From Bacteroidota bacterium (GTDB lineage: Bacteria > Bacteroidota > Bacteroidia > Flavobacteriales > Weeksellaceae), in the NCBI GenBank assembly GCA_023393915.1, contig JAEXBS010000047.1, positions 571,979 through 635,978 of the forward strand: 64,000 bases of DNA, read 5' to 3'. The notes beneath the pieces were generated by a model. It did no database searches. It saw only the letters and a list, made by a program, of their open reading frames with translations, and was not told where the DNA came from. Position numbers and translations under genes: made by a program. Positions 1 through 9,670 of this stretch are shown here, piece after piece (position 1 is the first letter of the stretch; the number at the start of each line of letters is the position of its first letter).

Positions 1-911
1 TAATTATCCTTTGCTCTAATCAGCGTTCTTGATTTTCTATTCAAAAAATCATTGGCACCTGTAATCCCTTGGAGTCCACCGGTATGGAAGGCCAAAATCT
101 TCGATCCTTCCGCAAAATAACCTTTTTCTAATAATTGAAAAAGAGAACTCATCATCTTACCTGTATAGATAGGATCCAATGCAACTCCATAAAGATCCCA
201 AAATCCATTGATAAACTCCACAAGGGATTCGGGAATCTTTCCATAACCCCCAAAACTCGCGTCGTATAAATCAAAGTCTTTTGACCCTGAAAGTTCTTCA
301 ATTCTTGATCTTTGCGAAAAGTCTCGAACTACTGAAAAACCAAGAACCTTTTGCCCTTCTTTTCGGAATCGTGTGATCCCTGCTAAAGTACCTCCGGTCC
401 CGACTGCGCTGCAAAGATAATCAAATCTCTGAGTCTCCTCAGAGAGCATATACTGTATCCCTTCAACTGCCTTTTTATCGGTTCCACCTTCTGGAATCCA
501 TACGCACGACTCAATCTCAGATTCTATTTTTGCTTGCAATTTTTGCTTGTCTCGATAAATCTCTCTACTAACAAAAATCAGCTTCATTCCCCGACTCGCA
601 GCAAACCTGAGTGTAGGGTTTTCCATTGCAATGGGTTCCAACTCTTCGCCTCTAATAATTCCTACGGTTGGTAAGTTGAACTGATGACCGACGGCTGCCA
701 AAGCAGCAATATGATTGGAATAAGCTCCACCAGCGGAACATAAGGTCGCAGGCTGATTTCTGCTTAGAACCTGCTTAACACAATAATATAGTTTCCAGTA
801 CTTATTCCCCGAAATCAATGGGTCAATCAAGTCTTCCCTCTTGATATAAAGCTCAACAGGAGAACTAGTAGGAAGAGCAAGGATAGGTATACGAAATTGC
901 GGCAGCTCCAT
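1..911 (-). CDS. PLP-dependent ACC deaminase / D-cysteine desulfhydrase family enzyme (3' end at window edge)
   Basis: Reads from ATG at 911 as about 303 codons; the next codon begins TA at the window edge, so it is probably a stop and the gene nearly complete. The fold-type II PLP signature is visible: a lysine in SGNKYWK (K37, expected Schiff-base lysine), an AGGAYSNH substrate loop, and a glycine-rich VGTGGTLAG phosphate-binding loop. The family deaminates 1-aminocyclopropane-1-carboxylate or desulfhydrates D-cysteine; motif reading cannot decide which, and in Bacteroidota D-cysteine desulfhydrase-type activity is at least as likely. Cytosolic, no signal peptide. It is transcribed leftwards from a promoter element that ends seven bases before the ATG. 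Confident in the family, not in the substrate. Confidence 0.85.
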   Translation of the reverse strand, partial: MELPQFRIPILALPTSSPVELYIKREDLIDPLISGNKYWKLYYCVKQVLSRNQPATLCSAGGAYSNHIAALAAVGHQFNLPTVGIIRGEELEPIAMENPTLRFAASRGMKLIFVSREIYRDKQKLQAKIESEIESCVWIPEGGTDKKAVEGIQYMLSEETQRFDYLCSAVGTGGTLAGITRFRKEGQKVLGFSVVRDFSQRSRIEELSGSKDFDLYDASFGGYGKIPESLVEFINGFWDLYGVALDPIYTGKMMSSLFQLLEKGYFAEGSKILAFHTGGLQGITGANDFLNRKSRTLIRAKDN

Positions 912-918
912 GATTCTG

Positions 919-926
919 CAAATTTA
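919..926 (-). promoter_or_regulatory. -7 element (TAAATTTG) of the PLP enzyme gene
   Basis: An exact match to the Bacteroidota TAnnTTTG element lies on the minus strand, only seven bases before the ATG at 911. No well-spaced TTG -33 box is seen. The expected transcript would start at or next to the start codon. Confidence 0.5.
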
Positions 927-1029
927 GTAATATTGTAGGAGTCGCTAATAGAGTAAAGGAAAACGAACCGAAGAATCGTTTTTTCATTCTGCAAAAAAAA
1001 GATTTATTTTCTCTTGAGAATTTAATACC

Positions 1030-1548
1030 TTGCACGAGCAAAACTTAGAGTTCGTGGGCGATAAAGAGCAAATCTTTTCGAAACTTATAAAGGATAATCA
1101 GGGGCTGATTATAAAAGTTTCACGACTCTATACCAATTCCCTAGAAGACGAAGAGGATCTTTTTCAAGAGATTGTGTTACAATTATGGAGAAGCTACGAC
1201 TCATTTAAGGGACAAAGCAAAATTTCAACCTGGATGTACCGGGTTGCCCTAAACACAGCAATCACACTTTTTAGAAAGAAAAGCAAATCTCCGAAAACCG
1301 ATGAACTGAAAGATTTCCATCACAGCGATTATGTGGAACAAGATGATGAGAAGCAGCAGCAAATCTCTTTGCTCTACCGGGTCATCAAACTACTACCGAA
1401 GGTAGAACGTGCAATTGTTATGATGTATTTAGACGATCAACCTTACCGTGAGATCGCAGAAACTTTAGGAATATCGGAGGTAAATGCGCGCGTTAAAATG
1501 AACCGTCTGAAAAAGACATTAAAAGAACTAATGGAGACCCATGCCTGA
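1030..1548 (+). CDS. RNA polymerase sigma factor, sigma-70/ECF type
   Basis: 172 residues with the two ECF domains. Region 2 includes DEEDLFQEIVLQLW and a STWMYRVALN segment at about residues 40-78; region 4 has the helix-turn-helix PYREIAETLGISEVNARVKM at about 137-157. It directs core polymerase to a regulon that cannot be deduced here. The start is uncertain: the frame opens with TTG at 1030 just after an in-frame TGA at 1015-1017, and GTG at 1054 would give a start (MGDKEQIF) closer to what is usual for the family. The 3' end overlaps the next gene by 8 bp, so the membrane protein is probably translationally coupled and may control it. Confidence 0.88.
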   Translation: MHEQNLEFVGDKEQIFSKLIKDNQGLIIKVSRLYTNSLEDEEDLFQEIVLQLWRSYDSFKGQSKISTWMYRVALNTAITLFRKKSKSPKTDELKDFHHSDYVEQDDEKQQQISLLYRVIKLLPKVERAIVMMYLDDQPYREIAETLGISEVNARVKMNRLKKTLKELMETHA

Positions 1549-2218
1549 GTTTGATTTAGACAGCCTTAAGAATCAATGGCAAGAACAGAGCGCTGAAAAG
1601 AAATACGGCGATAGGGAGATTCTAGGAATGCTCAATAAAAAGTCACGGAATTATGTGAAATACATTTTTTACATTTCACTAGCTGAATTCCTTTTTATTT
1701 TGATTCTCAACCTCTACTATCTATTTCAAGGAAATGACCTAAAAGATTTTATGCATTTGCTACAGAAATTAGGTGCAGCGGACAGCGAAAGATACCGAAC
1801 CAATTTCACTTATTTCTATAACGTGGCAAAAGTTACTAGTCTCGTGGTGACCTGCTATTTCGTTATTATTTTCTATATATCGTACAAAAAAATTCATGTT
1901 GAACAGAACCTCAAGGCATTCAATGTTCACATCATGAAATTCCGCAAAATCGTAAACGTGTTCATTTTGCTTAACATCTTCCTAATGATTCTCTTCTTAG
2001 GGTTTTTGACGGCATTTATTGCAGGTGTGATTACCAACGAGCAAATCGTTATGGATACCTCTACCTTGACTGGATTTATCACAGGAATTATCGTTTCCTG
2101 TATATTATGCGTAGTATTGCTATGGCTGTATTACCGACTGGTTTATGGTATTTTGATGGGTCGATTAGGTAGAAACCTCAAGCAACTAAAAGAGATCGAA
2201 GAGAATACGGAAAATTAA
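1541..2218 (+). CDS. Membrane protein coupled to the sigma factor gene
   Basis: 225 residues: a hydrophilic N-terminal segment of about 38 residues followed by four predicted membrane helices at roughly 39-62, 95-113, 135-160 and 175-200, ending in a charged tail. The ATG lies inside the end of the sigma factor gene (8 bp overlap). Its place and topology, a short cytosolic N-terminus before the membrane part, are what a membrane-bound sigma partner would have. I recognise no anti-sigma motif such as a zinc-binding HxxxCxxC, so that role is inferred from position only. Confidence 0.7.
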   Translation: MPEFDLDSLKNQWQEQSAEKKYGDREILGMLNKKSRNYVKYIFYISLAEFLFILILNLYYLFQGNDLKDFMHLLQKLGAADSERYRTNFTYFYNVAKVTSLVVTCYFVIIFYISYKKIHVEQNLKAFNVHIMKFRKIVNVFILLNIFLMILFLGFLTAFIAGVITNEQIVMDTSTLTGFITGIIVSCILCVVLLWLYYRLVYGILMGRLGRNLKQLKEIEENTEN

Positions 2219-2222
2219 ATTT

Positions 2223-2251
2223 AAAAGAGCTCCTTTTTTTAGAGCTCTTTT
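2223..2251. terminator. Bidirectional intrinsic terminator between the sigma operon and rpoN
   Basis: A perfect 10-bp stem (AAAAGAGCTC / GAGCTCTTTT) around a 9-nt loop, with T tracts on both strands. It serves the two convergent units and includes the rpoN stop codon. Confidence 0.85.
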
Positions 2252-3717
2252 CTTAGTCTTGCCACTGGGATACTTAATTGCTCGCGGTACTTAGCAATCG
2301 TTCTACGTGCGATATTATAGCCTTTCTCTTTTAATATACCTACAAGAGCATCGTCTGTGTAAGGTTTCTTTTTATTCTCCTTGTCAATGGCCTCTTGAAG
2401 ATGCATTTTAATTTCTTTTGTGGAAACTTCTTCTCCATCATCATTAGTTAACGAGTCGGAGAAAAGATCCTTTAAATAAACTATTCCGTTAGGCGTATCG
2501 GCATACTTGCTTTTCACCACACGTGAAATAGTAGAAATATCAAAACCTGTGATGTCCGCTACATCTTTTAAAATCATCGGCTTAAGAGACTTATCATCTC
2601 CCGTTAGGAAATAATTTTTTTGCAGTTTAACGATAGCAGTTATTGTCTGAAGCAGCGTATTTTGACGTTGGTTAATTGCATCAATATACCATTTTGCAGC
2701 ATCGAGCTTTTGCTTTATAAAAAGAGCTGCCTGTTTATGCTCCGCAGACTTTTTATCGTGCGAGTAAGTAGATAGAATCTCTTTATATTCCTCAGAAACC
2801 CTCAAAGTAGGCGCATTCTTACTGTTTAGCTGTGGAATTACTTCGTACTTTCCTTCTGACACTTCTTTTACTTGAATTGCGAAATCTGGAATAATCTCCT
2901 GATTGATGGTAATGGTTTGAGTATCAAAATTACCTCCTACCTTAGGAGAGAGCTTTCCAATTTCCTCGAGCGCATCTCTTAAATCATCTTCATCTACATC
3001 ATACTTTTGCATGATTTTGCTGTAATGCTTATTGGTTAACGCATCGAATTGATTTCTTAAAATAGTTGCCGCAAGAGAAACTGCTTTATCTCTACTTACC
3101 TTCTTTTCAATTTGCAGTAAAAGGCATTCTTGAAGATCACGCGCAGCCACTCCTGGTGGATCTAACTTTTGAACATAATTTTCTAGTATATTCTCTACCT
3201 CTTCTTTAGTAGTATAGATTCCCTGAGAAAAGGCCAAATCATCTACAATGGATTTCAATTCTCTTCTCAAATATCCATCGGTATCTAAGTTTCCTATTAG
3301 ATACTCTGCAATTTTCAAATCGTTCTGATCAATATTAATAAGTCGAATTTGCTCAATTAAATAATCATACAACGTTTGACCTTCGGTCAGAAGGCTTTCA
3401 TTATCAAATTCTTCATCGTCCGCTGAGTAATTGCTCGATGCAGTCTTATAAGAAGGTTCATCATCAAAAAGATATTCATCAACATCAAAATCGGTATCAA
3501 TCGATTCTGTTCCTTCATCTTCGTATTCAGTCGGTTCATCAAACTCACCTTCTTCTTTCTCCTCTTCATTGGTCCGTTCTAAAGCAGGGTTTTCTTCTAA
3601 CTCACGCTCGAGCTCTTCCTCAAACTCCAATGTATGAAGCTGAATCAGCTTCATTAATTGAATTTGTTGAGGGGCCAGTTTTTGACCGAGTTTAAGCTGT
3701 AGATTCTGTTTTAGCAT
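2239..3717 (-). CDS. rpoN: RNA polymerase sigma-54 factor
   Basis: 492 residues, a normal length for the family. Region I is the glutamine- and leucine-rich N-terminus beginning MLKQNLQLKLGQKL, which contacts the AAA+ activators. It is followed by a very acidic region II (about 50-105), the core-binding domain, and the DNA-binding domain with the RpoN box ARRTIAKYRE at residues 470-479. Sigma-54 needs an activator ATPase; none is encoded in this window. The gene is read leftwards and ends inside a bidirectional terminator shared with the convergent sigma-factor operon. Confidence 0.97.
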   Translation of the reverse strand: MLKQNLQLKLGQKLAPQQIQLMKLIQLHTLEFEEELERELEENPALERTNEEEKEEGEFDEPTEYEDEGTESIDTDFDVDEYLFDDEPSYKTASSNYSADDEEFDNESLLTEGQTLYDYLIEQIRLINIDQNDLKIAEYLIGNLDTDGYLRRELKSIVDDLAFSQGIYTTKEEVENILENYVQKLDPPGVAARDLQECLLLQIEKKVSRDKAVSLAATILRNQFDALTNKHYSKIMQKYDVDEDDLRDALEEIGKLSPKVGGNFDTQTITINQEIIPDFAIQVKEVSEGKYEVIPQLNSKNAPTLRVSEEYKEILSTYSHDKKSAEHKQAALFIKQKLDAAKWYIDAINQRQNTLLQTITAIVKLQKNYFLTGDDKSLKPMILKDVADITGFDISTISRVVKSKYADTPNGIVYLKDLFSDSLTNDDGEEVSTKEIKMHLQEAIDKENKKKPYTDDALVGILKEKGYNIARRTIAKYREQLSIPVARLRKEL

Positions 3718-3768
3718 GGGCTTTTTTCGTACTTTAAATAATTTGTTTGGTGCAAGAAATTCACTTGA

Positions 3769-5214
3769 TTAAAATTCTGCACTCTTAGGAGTTCTAGGAA
3801 AAGGAATGACGTCTCGGATATTGGTCAAACCGGTTACAAACAGAATAAGTCTTTCTAACCCAAGTCCAAACCCTGCGTGAGGAACTGAACCAAATTTTCT
3901 TGTATCTAAATACCAATACAGTTCTTCTTGATCCACATTCATCTCTTCCATTTTATCTTTAAGGATCTCAATACGCTCCTCTCTTTGGGAGCCTCCAATA
4001 ATCTCCCCAATTCCAGGAAATAGAACATCCATAGCTGCTACCGTTTTCTGGTCTTCGTTTAACCTCATGTAGAAGGCTTTGATTTCTTTGGGGTAGTCAA
4101 AAAGTACCACCGGCCCTCCAAAATGTTTTTCCACCAAATACCTTTCGTGCTCACTCTTTAAATCGATGCCCCAGCCTTCTACAGGAAACTGAAATTTCCC
4201 TTTCTTGTTTTCTTTACAATTAAGTAGAATTTCTACCGCTTCTGTGTAAGAAACTCTTTTAAATTGCTTACTTATAACGTTTTCTAATTTCTCTATAAGT
4301 CCCTCTTTTGCACGGTCTTTCTCTGGTTTCTGTTTTTGCTCTTGTGCAAAACGTTCATCCAAAAATTTTAGATCTTCCTTACAATTCGCTAAGACGTATC
4401 GGATAATTTCTTTTAAGAAATCCTCTGCTAAATCAATGTTGTCTTCCAAATTGTTAAAAGCAACCTCTGGTTCCACCATCCAAAACTCAGCTAAGTGTCG
4501 AGTAGTATTAGAGTTTTCTGCTCTAAACGTAGGGCCAAAAGTATATACTCGACCTAGTCCCATCATCGCTGTCTCAACAACAAGTTGACCAGACACCGTG
4601 AGACTAGTTTTTTTACCAAAAAAATCCTCGGAATAATCCACTTCCCCATTTTCCAATTTAGGCACCTGCGCTAAATCAAATGCACTCACCCCAAACATTT
4701 CACCTGCTCCTTCTGCATCAGCTCCTGTAATAATAGGAGTATGGATATAATGGAATTGATTCTTTCTAAAGTATTCATGAATCGCGAAGCTAACCGCACT
4801 TCTAACTCTGAAAACCGCACTAAATAGATTCGTTCTAAAACGCAGATGTGCTTCTTCTCTAAGTTTCTCAAGAGAGTGTCTCTTAGGTTGAAGAACGGTC
4901 TTCTGTAGTTCTTCAAACAAGTTATCTCCTAATATCTCAATCTTTTTTGCTACAATTTCGACGCTTTGACCTGCTCCTTGGCTTTCCACTACCTCTCCTG
5001 TCACTTTTAATGAAGAAGCTGTATGTATTTGTTCTATAATACCAGCATCAATTTCGTCTCCAACAACGATCTGCAGATTGCTCATTGTAGATCCGTCATT
5101 AAGAGCAATGAAGCGATTCGAACGGAAGGCTTTTACCCAGCCGTATACGGTAGTATCATGATGAAGGACTTTTTTATAGTCCAGTAGTAGGTCGTTTATT
5201 GTACTTTTTTTCAT
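3769..5214 (-). CDS. asnS: Asparaginyl-tRNA synthetase
   Basis: 481 residues. It has an N-terminal OB-fold anticodon-binding domain (about 15-115) and a class IIb catalytic domain with motif 2 around FRAENSNTTRHLAEFWMVEPE-type residues (about 229-249) and motif 3 GFGLGLERL near 450-458. The HLAEFWMVEPE wording separates AsnRS from AspRS. It charges tRNA-Asn in the cytosol. A TAACTTTG promoter element lies 20 bp upstream. rpoN follows 51 bp downstream on the same strand, so the two may share a transcript. Confidence 0.97.
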   Translation of the reverse strand: MKKSTINDLLLDYKKVLHHDTTVYGWVKAFRSNRFIALNDGSTMSNLQIVVGDEIDAGIIEQIHTASSLKVTGEVVESQGAGQSVEIVAKKIEILGDNLFEELQKTVLQPKRHSLEKLREEAHLRFRTNLFSAVFRVRSAVSFAIHEYFRKNQFHYIHTPIITGADAEGAGEMFGVSAFDLAQVPKLENGEVDYSEDFFGKKTSLTVSGQLVVETAMMGLGRVYTFGPTFRAENSNTTRHLAEFWMVEPEVAFNNLEDNIDLAEDFLKEIIRYVLANCKEDLKFLDERFAQEQKQKPEKDRAKEGLIEKLENVISKQFKRVSYTEAVEILLNCKENKKGKFQFPVEGWGIDLKSEHERYLVEKHFGGPVVLFDYPKEIKAFYMRLNEDQKTVAAMDVLFPGIGEIIGGSQREERIEILKDKMEEMNVDQEELYWYLDTRKFGSVPHAGFGLGLERLILFVTGLTNIRDVIPFPRTPKSAEF

Positions 5215-5233
5215 TAGTCAGTTCTCTGATGGA

Positions 5234-5241
5234 CAAAGTTA
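5234..5241 (-). promoter_or_regulatory. -7 element (TAACTTTG) of asnS
   Basis: Exact TAnnTTTG match on the minus strand, 19 nt before the asnS ATG. A -33 TTG at a good distance is not evident. Confidence 0.5.
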
Positions 5242-5359
5242 ATAAAAATGGCTTAATTTTTGATAAGAGGCCATGAAATCTTACAGAAATCCGATGAATC
5301 CATCGTAGTCTACCGATTTTGAGCCATTTAGATTTCGTATGACTTAAGCAACTGAGAGC

Positions 5360-5695
5360 TTAGTGGGAATAAAAAAACCGAAGAAAATTCCAAAAAGGTC
5401 GATTTTTAAGATAGAGTGAATCTTCTTCTTTTGCAAAAGCCTCTCGCTCAAAGCTAATGGTTCGATACGCTAAATGCGAATTCCCTAGTTTTACGTACCA
5501 ATAATAGTACTCAATAACATACCATAAATAGAAGAACACGACCAATAGTTCTAATTGTTGTCGCAAATGGATTTTCTCATGGTTAATTAAAGTACGGTTG
5601 AGTCGATCCTTTTTATTTCGAAGTACAATAAAAGGATATAGGGCAATGCCGGTAATTTTCGTATTTTTGAGCAGTTGGTTCCACACCACAATCAT
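5360..5695 (-). CDS. Small HExxH-motif membrane-associated protein of unknown function
   Basis: 111 residues. It carries the zinc-metallopeptidase motif HEKIH (H39-E40-x-x-H43), a strongly hydrophobic, tyrosine-rich helix at about 50-68, and a downstream glutamate cluster FEREAF (about 82-87) in the position where gluzincins place their third zinc ligand. The size is minimal for a peptidase. It could be a small membrane-bound metalloprotease of the M48/M56 type, or a degenerate relative. It is divergent from the DUF5522 gene. Function not known. Confidence 0.7.
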   Translation of the reverse strand: MIVVWNQLLKNTKITGIALYPFIVLRNKKDRLNRTLINHEKIHLRQQLELLVVFFYLWYVIEYYYWYVKLGNSHLAYRTISFEREAFAKEEDSLYLKNRPFWNFLRFFYSH

Positions 5696-5736
5696 AAAGT
5701 AAAAATAGTTATTAATTTAATTCTCTGAAAATTTAA

Positions 5737-6449
<713 letters not shown>

Positions 6450-6462
6450 GTCTGTCATATAA

Positions 6463-6493
6463 TAAAAAAACCTCAGAAATTCTGAGGTTTTTT
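6463..6493. terminator. Bidirectional intrinsic terminator
   Basis: A-rich arm, then CCTCAGA / TCTGAGG stem with a 3-nt loop, then a T-rich arm. It lies between the convergent DUF4136 gene and pafA and works for both. Confidence 0.85.
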
Positions 6494-6494
6494 A

Positions 6495-8138
6495 TTAGTC
6501 CAGTAGCTCTGAGATAGGCTGGCCAATATTCCCACTTGGGTTCTCAACTTTAAGAAGCTGAGCTATAGTTGGCGCTATATCCGTCATATGGTAGGGTCTG
6601 GTACTTCTTCCCTTTGGAATTCCTTTGCCCATAAAAATTAAAGGAATGTGCGCATCATAGGAATTCCAAACACTGTGCGTGGTTCCTGTTTTAGAATACG
6701 AAGGCAAGAGACCATCGTGTGGGATCAACTGAATATCGCCACTGCGTTTCCAGTTGTATCCGTTAATAATTCTGCTCTTGATTGGCTCTGGAATTGCAGC
6801 TTGGCCTACCGCTTTTAAATCAACTGCATAAAGCAACCTCGAATCTTGACTAAGCAATTCTACTACGTGTGCTGCAACGGCATCTCTAGAGAGACCGAGG
6901 TTTCTAAGTTTTACATGATCCAAATAAATCTGAAAATTATCCATACCTAAGACTAGATCTTCTGCATCAAATTTTTCTTCAAGACCCTCTTCTATTTTTT
7001 CGATCAAATCAATGTCATAAAAACCAGATTTCATTTTATTAGCTTTCATGTATCCCTCCGCATGTGCCGCACCATGATCTGCCGTTACAAATACAGTATA
7101 ATTACCCGCACCTACTTTCTTATCTAAGACCGCAAAAAAGCGGGAAAGATCCTGATCCAATCTTAGGTAAGTATCTTGAACTTCAATGGAGTTAGGGCCG
7201 AACTTATGTCCTACATAATCTGTCGATGCAAGGTTCACTACTAGAAAATCGGTCACCTCATCGGCACCCATCTGGTTCCCTTCCACAGCCGCTTCTGCTG
7301 CCCATAACGTAAGGGTATTTCCAAATGGAGTAGTGCGAATAATATTCTTATTCGCCTTAAAATCACCAGGTAAGTTACGGTAAGGGAATGTTGGTGTTTT
7401 CGCACTTCCTAAAAGCCCTTCCCAAGCTACTTCATCTTGCGTACTTTCCACATAGGAAGAAATGGGTTTTAAGGTAGACCAGCCGTTCTTAACAAGCGCT
7501 TGTGGATGATTTTTTGAATTAAATGTAACCAACCATTCCGGTAACTCCTCCATGTAATAAGAGCTCGTTACAAAATGTCCAGTTCCTTCATCAAACCAAA
7601 ATGCTCCGGTTGGACGATGACCTGCAGGAAGAATCGAGGCGCGATCTTTTAATGAGACCCCAATTACTTTAGATTGGAAGTTGGTAGCGATCCCTAGTTG
7701 ATCCGTAATTGTAGTACTCCATAAATTGACTGGCGAATGCGCTCCAATCTTTTCTGAGCTAGATCCCACCCCATGGACATTAGGGTCTGTAGTACAATAA
7801 ACAGACGCTCCAGTTGCCCGGTCAATCCAATCGTTTCCGGCAATTCCATGGATCGAGGGAACAGAACCTGTATAAACACTCGTATGCCCTAAAGCAGTTA
7901 CAGTAGGAATGTAATCAATCATCACATTATCCAAGACAAACCCCTCATTAAGCAGACGGTTGAATCCTCCTGGACCAAAGTGATCTTGATATCGATAAAG
8001 AAAATCCCATCGCATTTGGTCCACTACAAGTCCGACCATTAATTTAGGACGCTCAGAAGAGGACAAAGTTTGCCCCTGTGCTTTAAATCCTATAACAGCG
8101 AAAACTGCTACGAGAATTGCGGTTTTATTAAAACTCAT
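6495..8138 (-). CDS. pafA: PafA-type alkaline phosphatase
   Basis: 547 residues with a Sec signal (about 1-22) and the alkaline phosphatase superfamily core. Metal-binding D40 is in VVDQMRWDF; the nucleophile is T81 in VTALGH; N102 is in GNDW; and K164 and R166 are in SLKDR. These match the PafA active-site set (Thr, Asn, Lys, Arg) with a constant two-residue shift from the Elizabethkingia numbering as I recall it. Metal residues DHG follow at about 351. It is a periplasmic phosphomonoesterase that releases phosphate from organic esters. It diverges from a second, unrelated-type alkaline phosphatase gene. Confidence 0.95.
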   Translation of the reverse strand: MSFNKTAILVAVFAVIGFKAQGQTLSSSERPKLMVGLVVDQMRWDFLYRYQDHFGPGGFNRLLNEGFVLDNVMIDYIPTVTALGHTSVYTGSVPSIHGIAGNDWIDRATGASVYCTTDPNVHGVGSSSEKIGAHSPVNLWSTTITDQLGIATNFQSKVIGVSLKDRASILPAGHRPTGAFWFDEGTGHFVTSSYYMEELPEWLVTFNSKNHPQALVKNGWSTLKPISSYVESTQDEVAWEGLLGSAKTPTFPYRNLPGDFKANKNIIRTTPFGNTLTLWAAEAAVEGNQMGADEVTDFLVVNLASTDYVGHKFGPNSIEVQDTYLRLDQDLSRFFAVLDKKVGAGNYTVFVTADHGAAHAEGYMKANKMKSGFYDIDLIEKIEEGLEEKFDAEDLVLGMDNFQIYLDHVKLRNLGLSRDAVAAHVVELLSQDSRLLYAVDLKAVGQAAIPEPIKSRIINGYNWKRSGDIQLIPHDGLLPSYSKTGTTHSVWNSYDAHIPLIFMGKGIPKGRSTRPYHMTDIAPTIAQLLKVENPSGNIGQPISELLD

Positions 8139-8218
8139 TCAGAAATATTTTGCCGCTAATTTAAGGATAATTAGAATTGAGGAATGAAAAATTCACACAT
8201 AGTTAAAATTGTAATGGT

Positions 8219-8226
8219 TACTTTTG
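8219..8226 (+). promoter_or_regulatory. -7 element (TACTTTTG) that fixes the PhoA-type start
   Basis: Exact TAnnTTTG, lying between the upstream in-frame ATG (8184) and the ATG at 8244. A transcript from here could only use the downstream start. No clear -33 TTG at the right spacing. Confidence 0.55.
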
Positions 8227-8243
8227 AACAAACATTCTTAACA

Positions 8244-9650
8244 ATGAAAAGACGTGATTTTCTCAAGGGCGGATCTCTCGCACTTGGAGGACTACTCCTC
8301 ACTCCCACTGGCCTAAATGCTGGAACAATTAAAGACGCATTTGGCGGTAAAAAAGCAAAAAATATTATCTTTTTAGTCAGCGACGGAATGAGTTCCGGAA
8401 CGCTTGCCATGGCGGATATACTAAGCAAAAGAAAATACGGAAAATCTACCAACTGGATGGCTCTTTACGAAAGTGGCCTGGCTAACCGTGGTCTTATGGA
8501 TATGGCCTCAGCCAACCAATTCATTACAGATTCAGCGGCAGCCAGCTCTTCATGGGGAGGAGGTCACCGCGTTAACAACGGTAGTATAAATGTGGGGCCT
8601 AACGGTCAGGAACACCTACCTATTCTGCAAAAATTTAAAAAAGTAGGCAAGAAAGTAGGATGCGTAACAACGGTTCCTATCACCCATGCAACTCCAGCAG
8701 GATTTTTAGTCTACACTAAAAACAGAAACTCCCAAGAAAAAATTGCAGAGCTCTATGAAAAAGAAAATTTTGATGTACTTCTAGGTGGAGGGCATCAGTA
8801 TTTTGCAAAGGATAAAAGAGAAGACGAAACCGATTTATATCAAAAGTTTAAGGCCAAAGGATATTCCGTTGTACGTAACAGAGCTCAACTTTTATCCGCA
8901 CCGCTGGATCGACCTATATTGGGAACCTTTGCTGATGATGGGTTACCGTATAGCGTAGATCATGAGTCCAATTCTGAACTAAAAAAAGAAGTACCGACCC
9001 TAGCAGAGATGACTCACAAAGCCATCGAAATTTTAAAGCACAATCCGAATGGGTTTGTTATGCAAGTAGAAGGAGGTAAAGTAGATTGGGCCGCTCACGG
9101 AAATGATATTGCAGGACTACTCTACGATCAACTAGCCTTCGACCAAGCAATAAAAGTAGCGCTCGATTTTGCTAAAAAAGACGGAAACACTCTAGTAGTG
9201 ATTACAACAGATCACGGTAACTCCAATCCCGGTTTAATCGGAGGCAACACGAACGAAAATTTTGATCGACTTCAAAAGTTTGAGCATTCTAACGAATGGA
9301 TTCTGCAGGAATTAGGAAAAAATGAGACTACGAGGGCTATTCGTGATCGTATCGCTAAGGCCAATGCTGGATATACCATTAATGAAGAAGAAGCCAAAGT
9401 ATTGCAATCTTATTATAAAGAAGCAGAATACGAAGACGGGATGTACAATCCGAGAAAACTTCCTTTCCGACACTTGGCCGACATTCAAAAAAGATACACT
9501 TCTGCCAGCTGGATCAGCATGGACCACTCCTCTGATTATGTAGAATTAGCTATGTATGGACCTGGAAGTGAGCTAATGACGTCGTTCACAAAAAACACAG
9601 AGATCCACTCTTTACTTCTTAAGGCAGCAGAAGTAGAGAACCGTTTCTAA
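8244..9650 (+). CDS. Tat-exported alkaline phosphatase, PhoA type
   Basis: 468 residues from the ATG at 8244. This start gives a textbook Tat signal (MKRRDFLKGGSLALGGLLL), whereas the longer frame from 8184 would bury it behind 20 residues and lies upstream of the apparent promoter. The PhoA-type core is clear: D47 in LVSDGMS, nucleophile S97 in TDSAAASS, and metal ligands in DHGNSNPG. It would be exported folded to the periplasm and release inorganic phosphate from esters. The substrate preference cannot be read. It sits head-to-head with pafA, giving two convergently evolved alkaline phosphatases side by side. Confidence 0.93.
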   Translation: MKRRDFLKGGSLALGGLLLTPTGLNAGTIKDAFGGKKAKNIIFLVSDGMSSGTLAMADILSKRKYGKSTNWMALYESGLANRGLMDMASANQFITDSAAASSSWGGGHRVNNGSINVGPNGQEHLPILQKFKKVGKKVGCVTTVPITHATPAGFLVYTKNRNSQEKIAELYEKENFDVLLGGGHQYFAKDKREDETDLYQKFKAKGYSVVRNRAQLLSAPLDRPILGTFADDGLPYSVDHESNSELKKEVPTLAEMTHKAIEILKHNPNGFVMQVEGGKVDWAAHGNDIAGLLYDQLAFDQAIKVALDFAKKDGNTLVVITTDHGNSNPGLIGGNTNENFDRLQKFEHSNEWILQELGKNETTRAIRDRIAKANAGYTINEEEAKVLQSYYKEAEYEDGMYNPRKLPFRHLADIQKRYTSASWISMDHSSDYVELAMYGPGSELMTSFTKNTEIHSLLLKAAEVENRF

Positions 9651-9670
9651 ATTGAAACAGTAACGCATAA

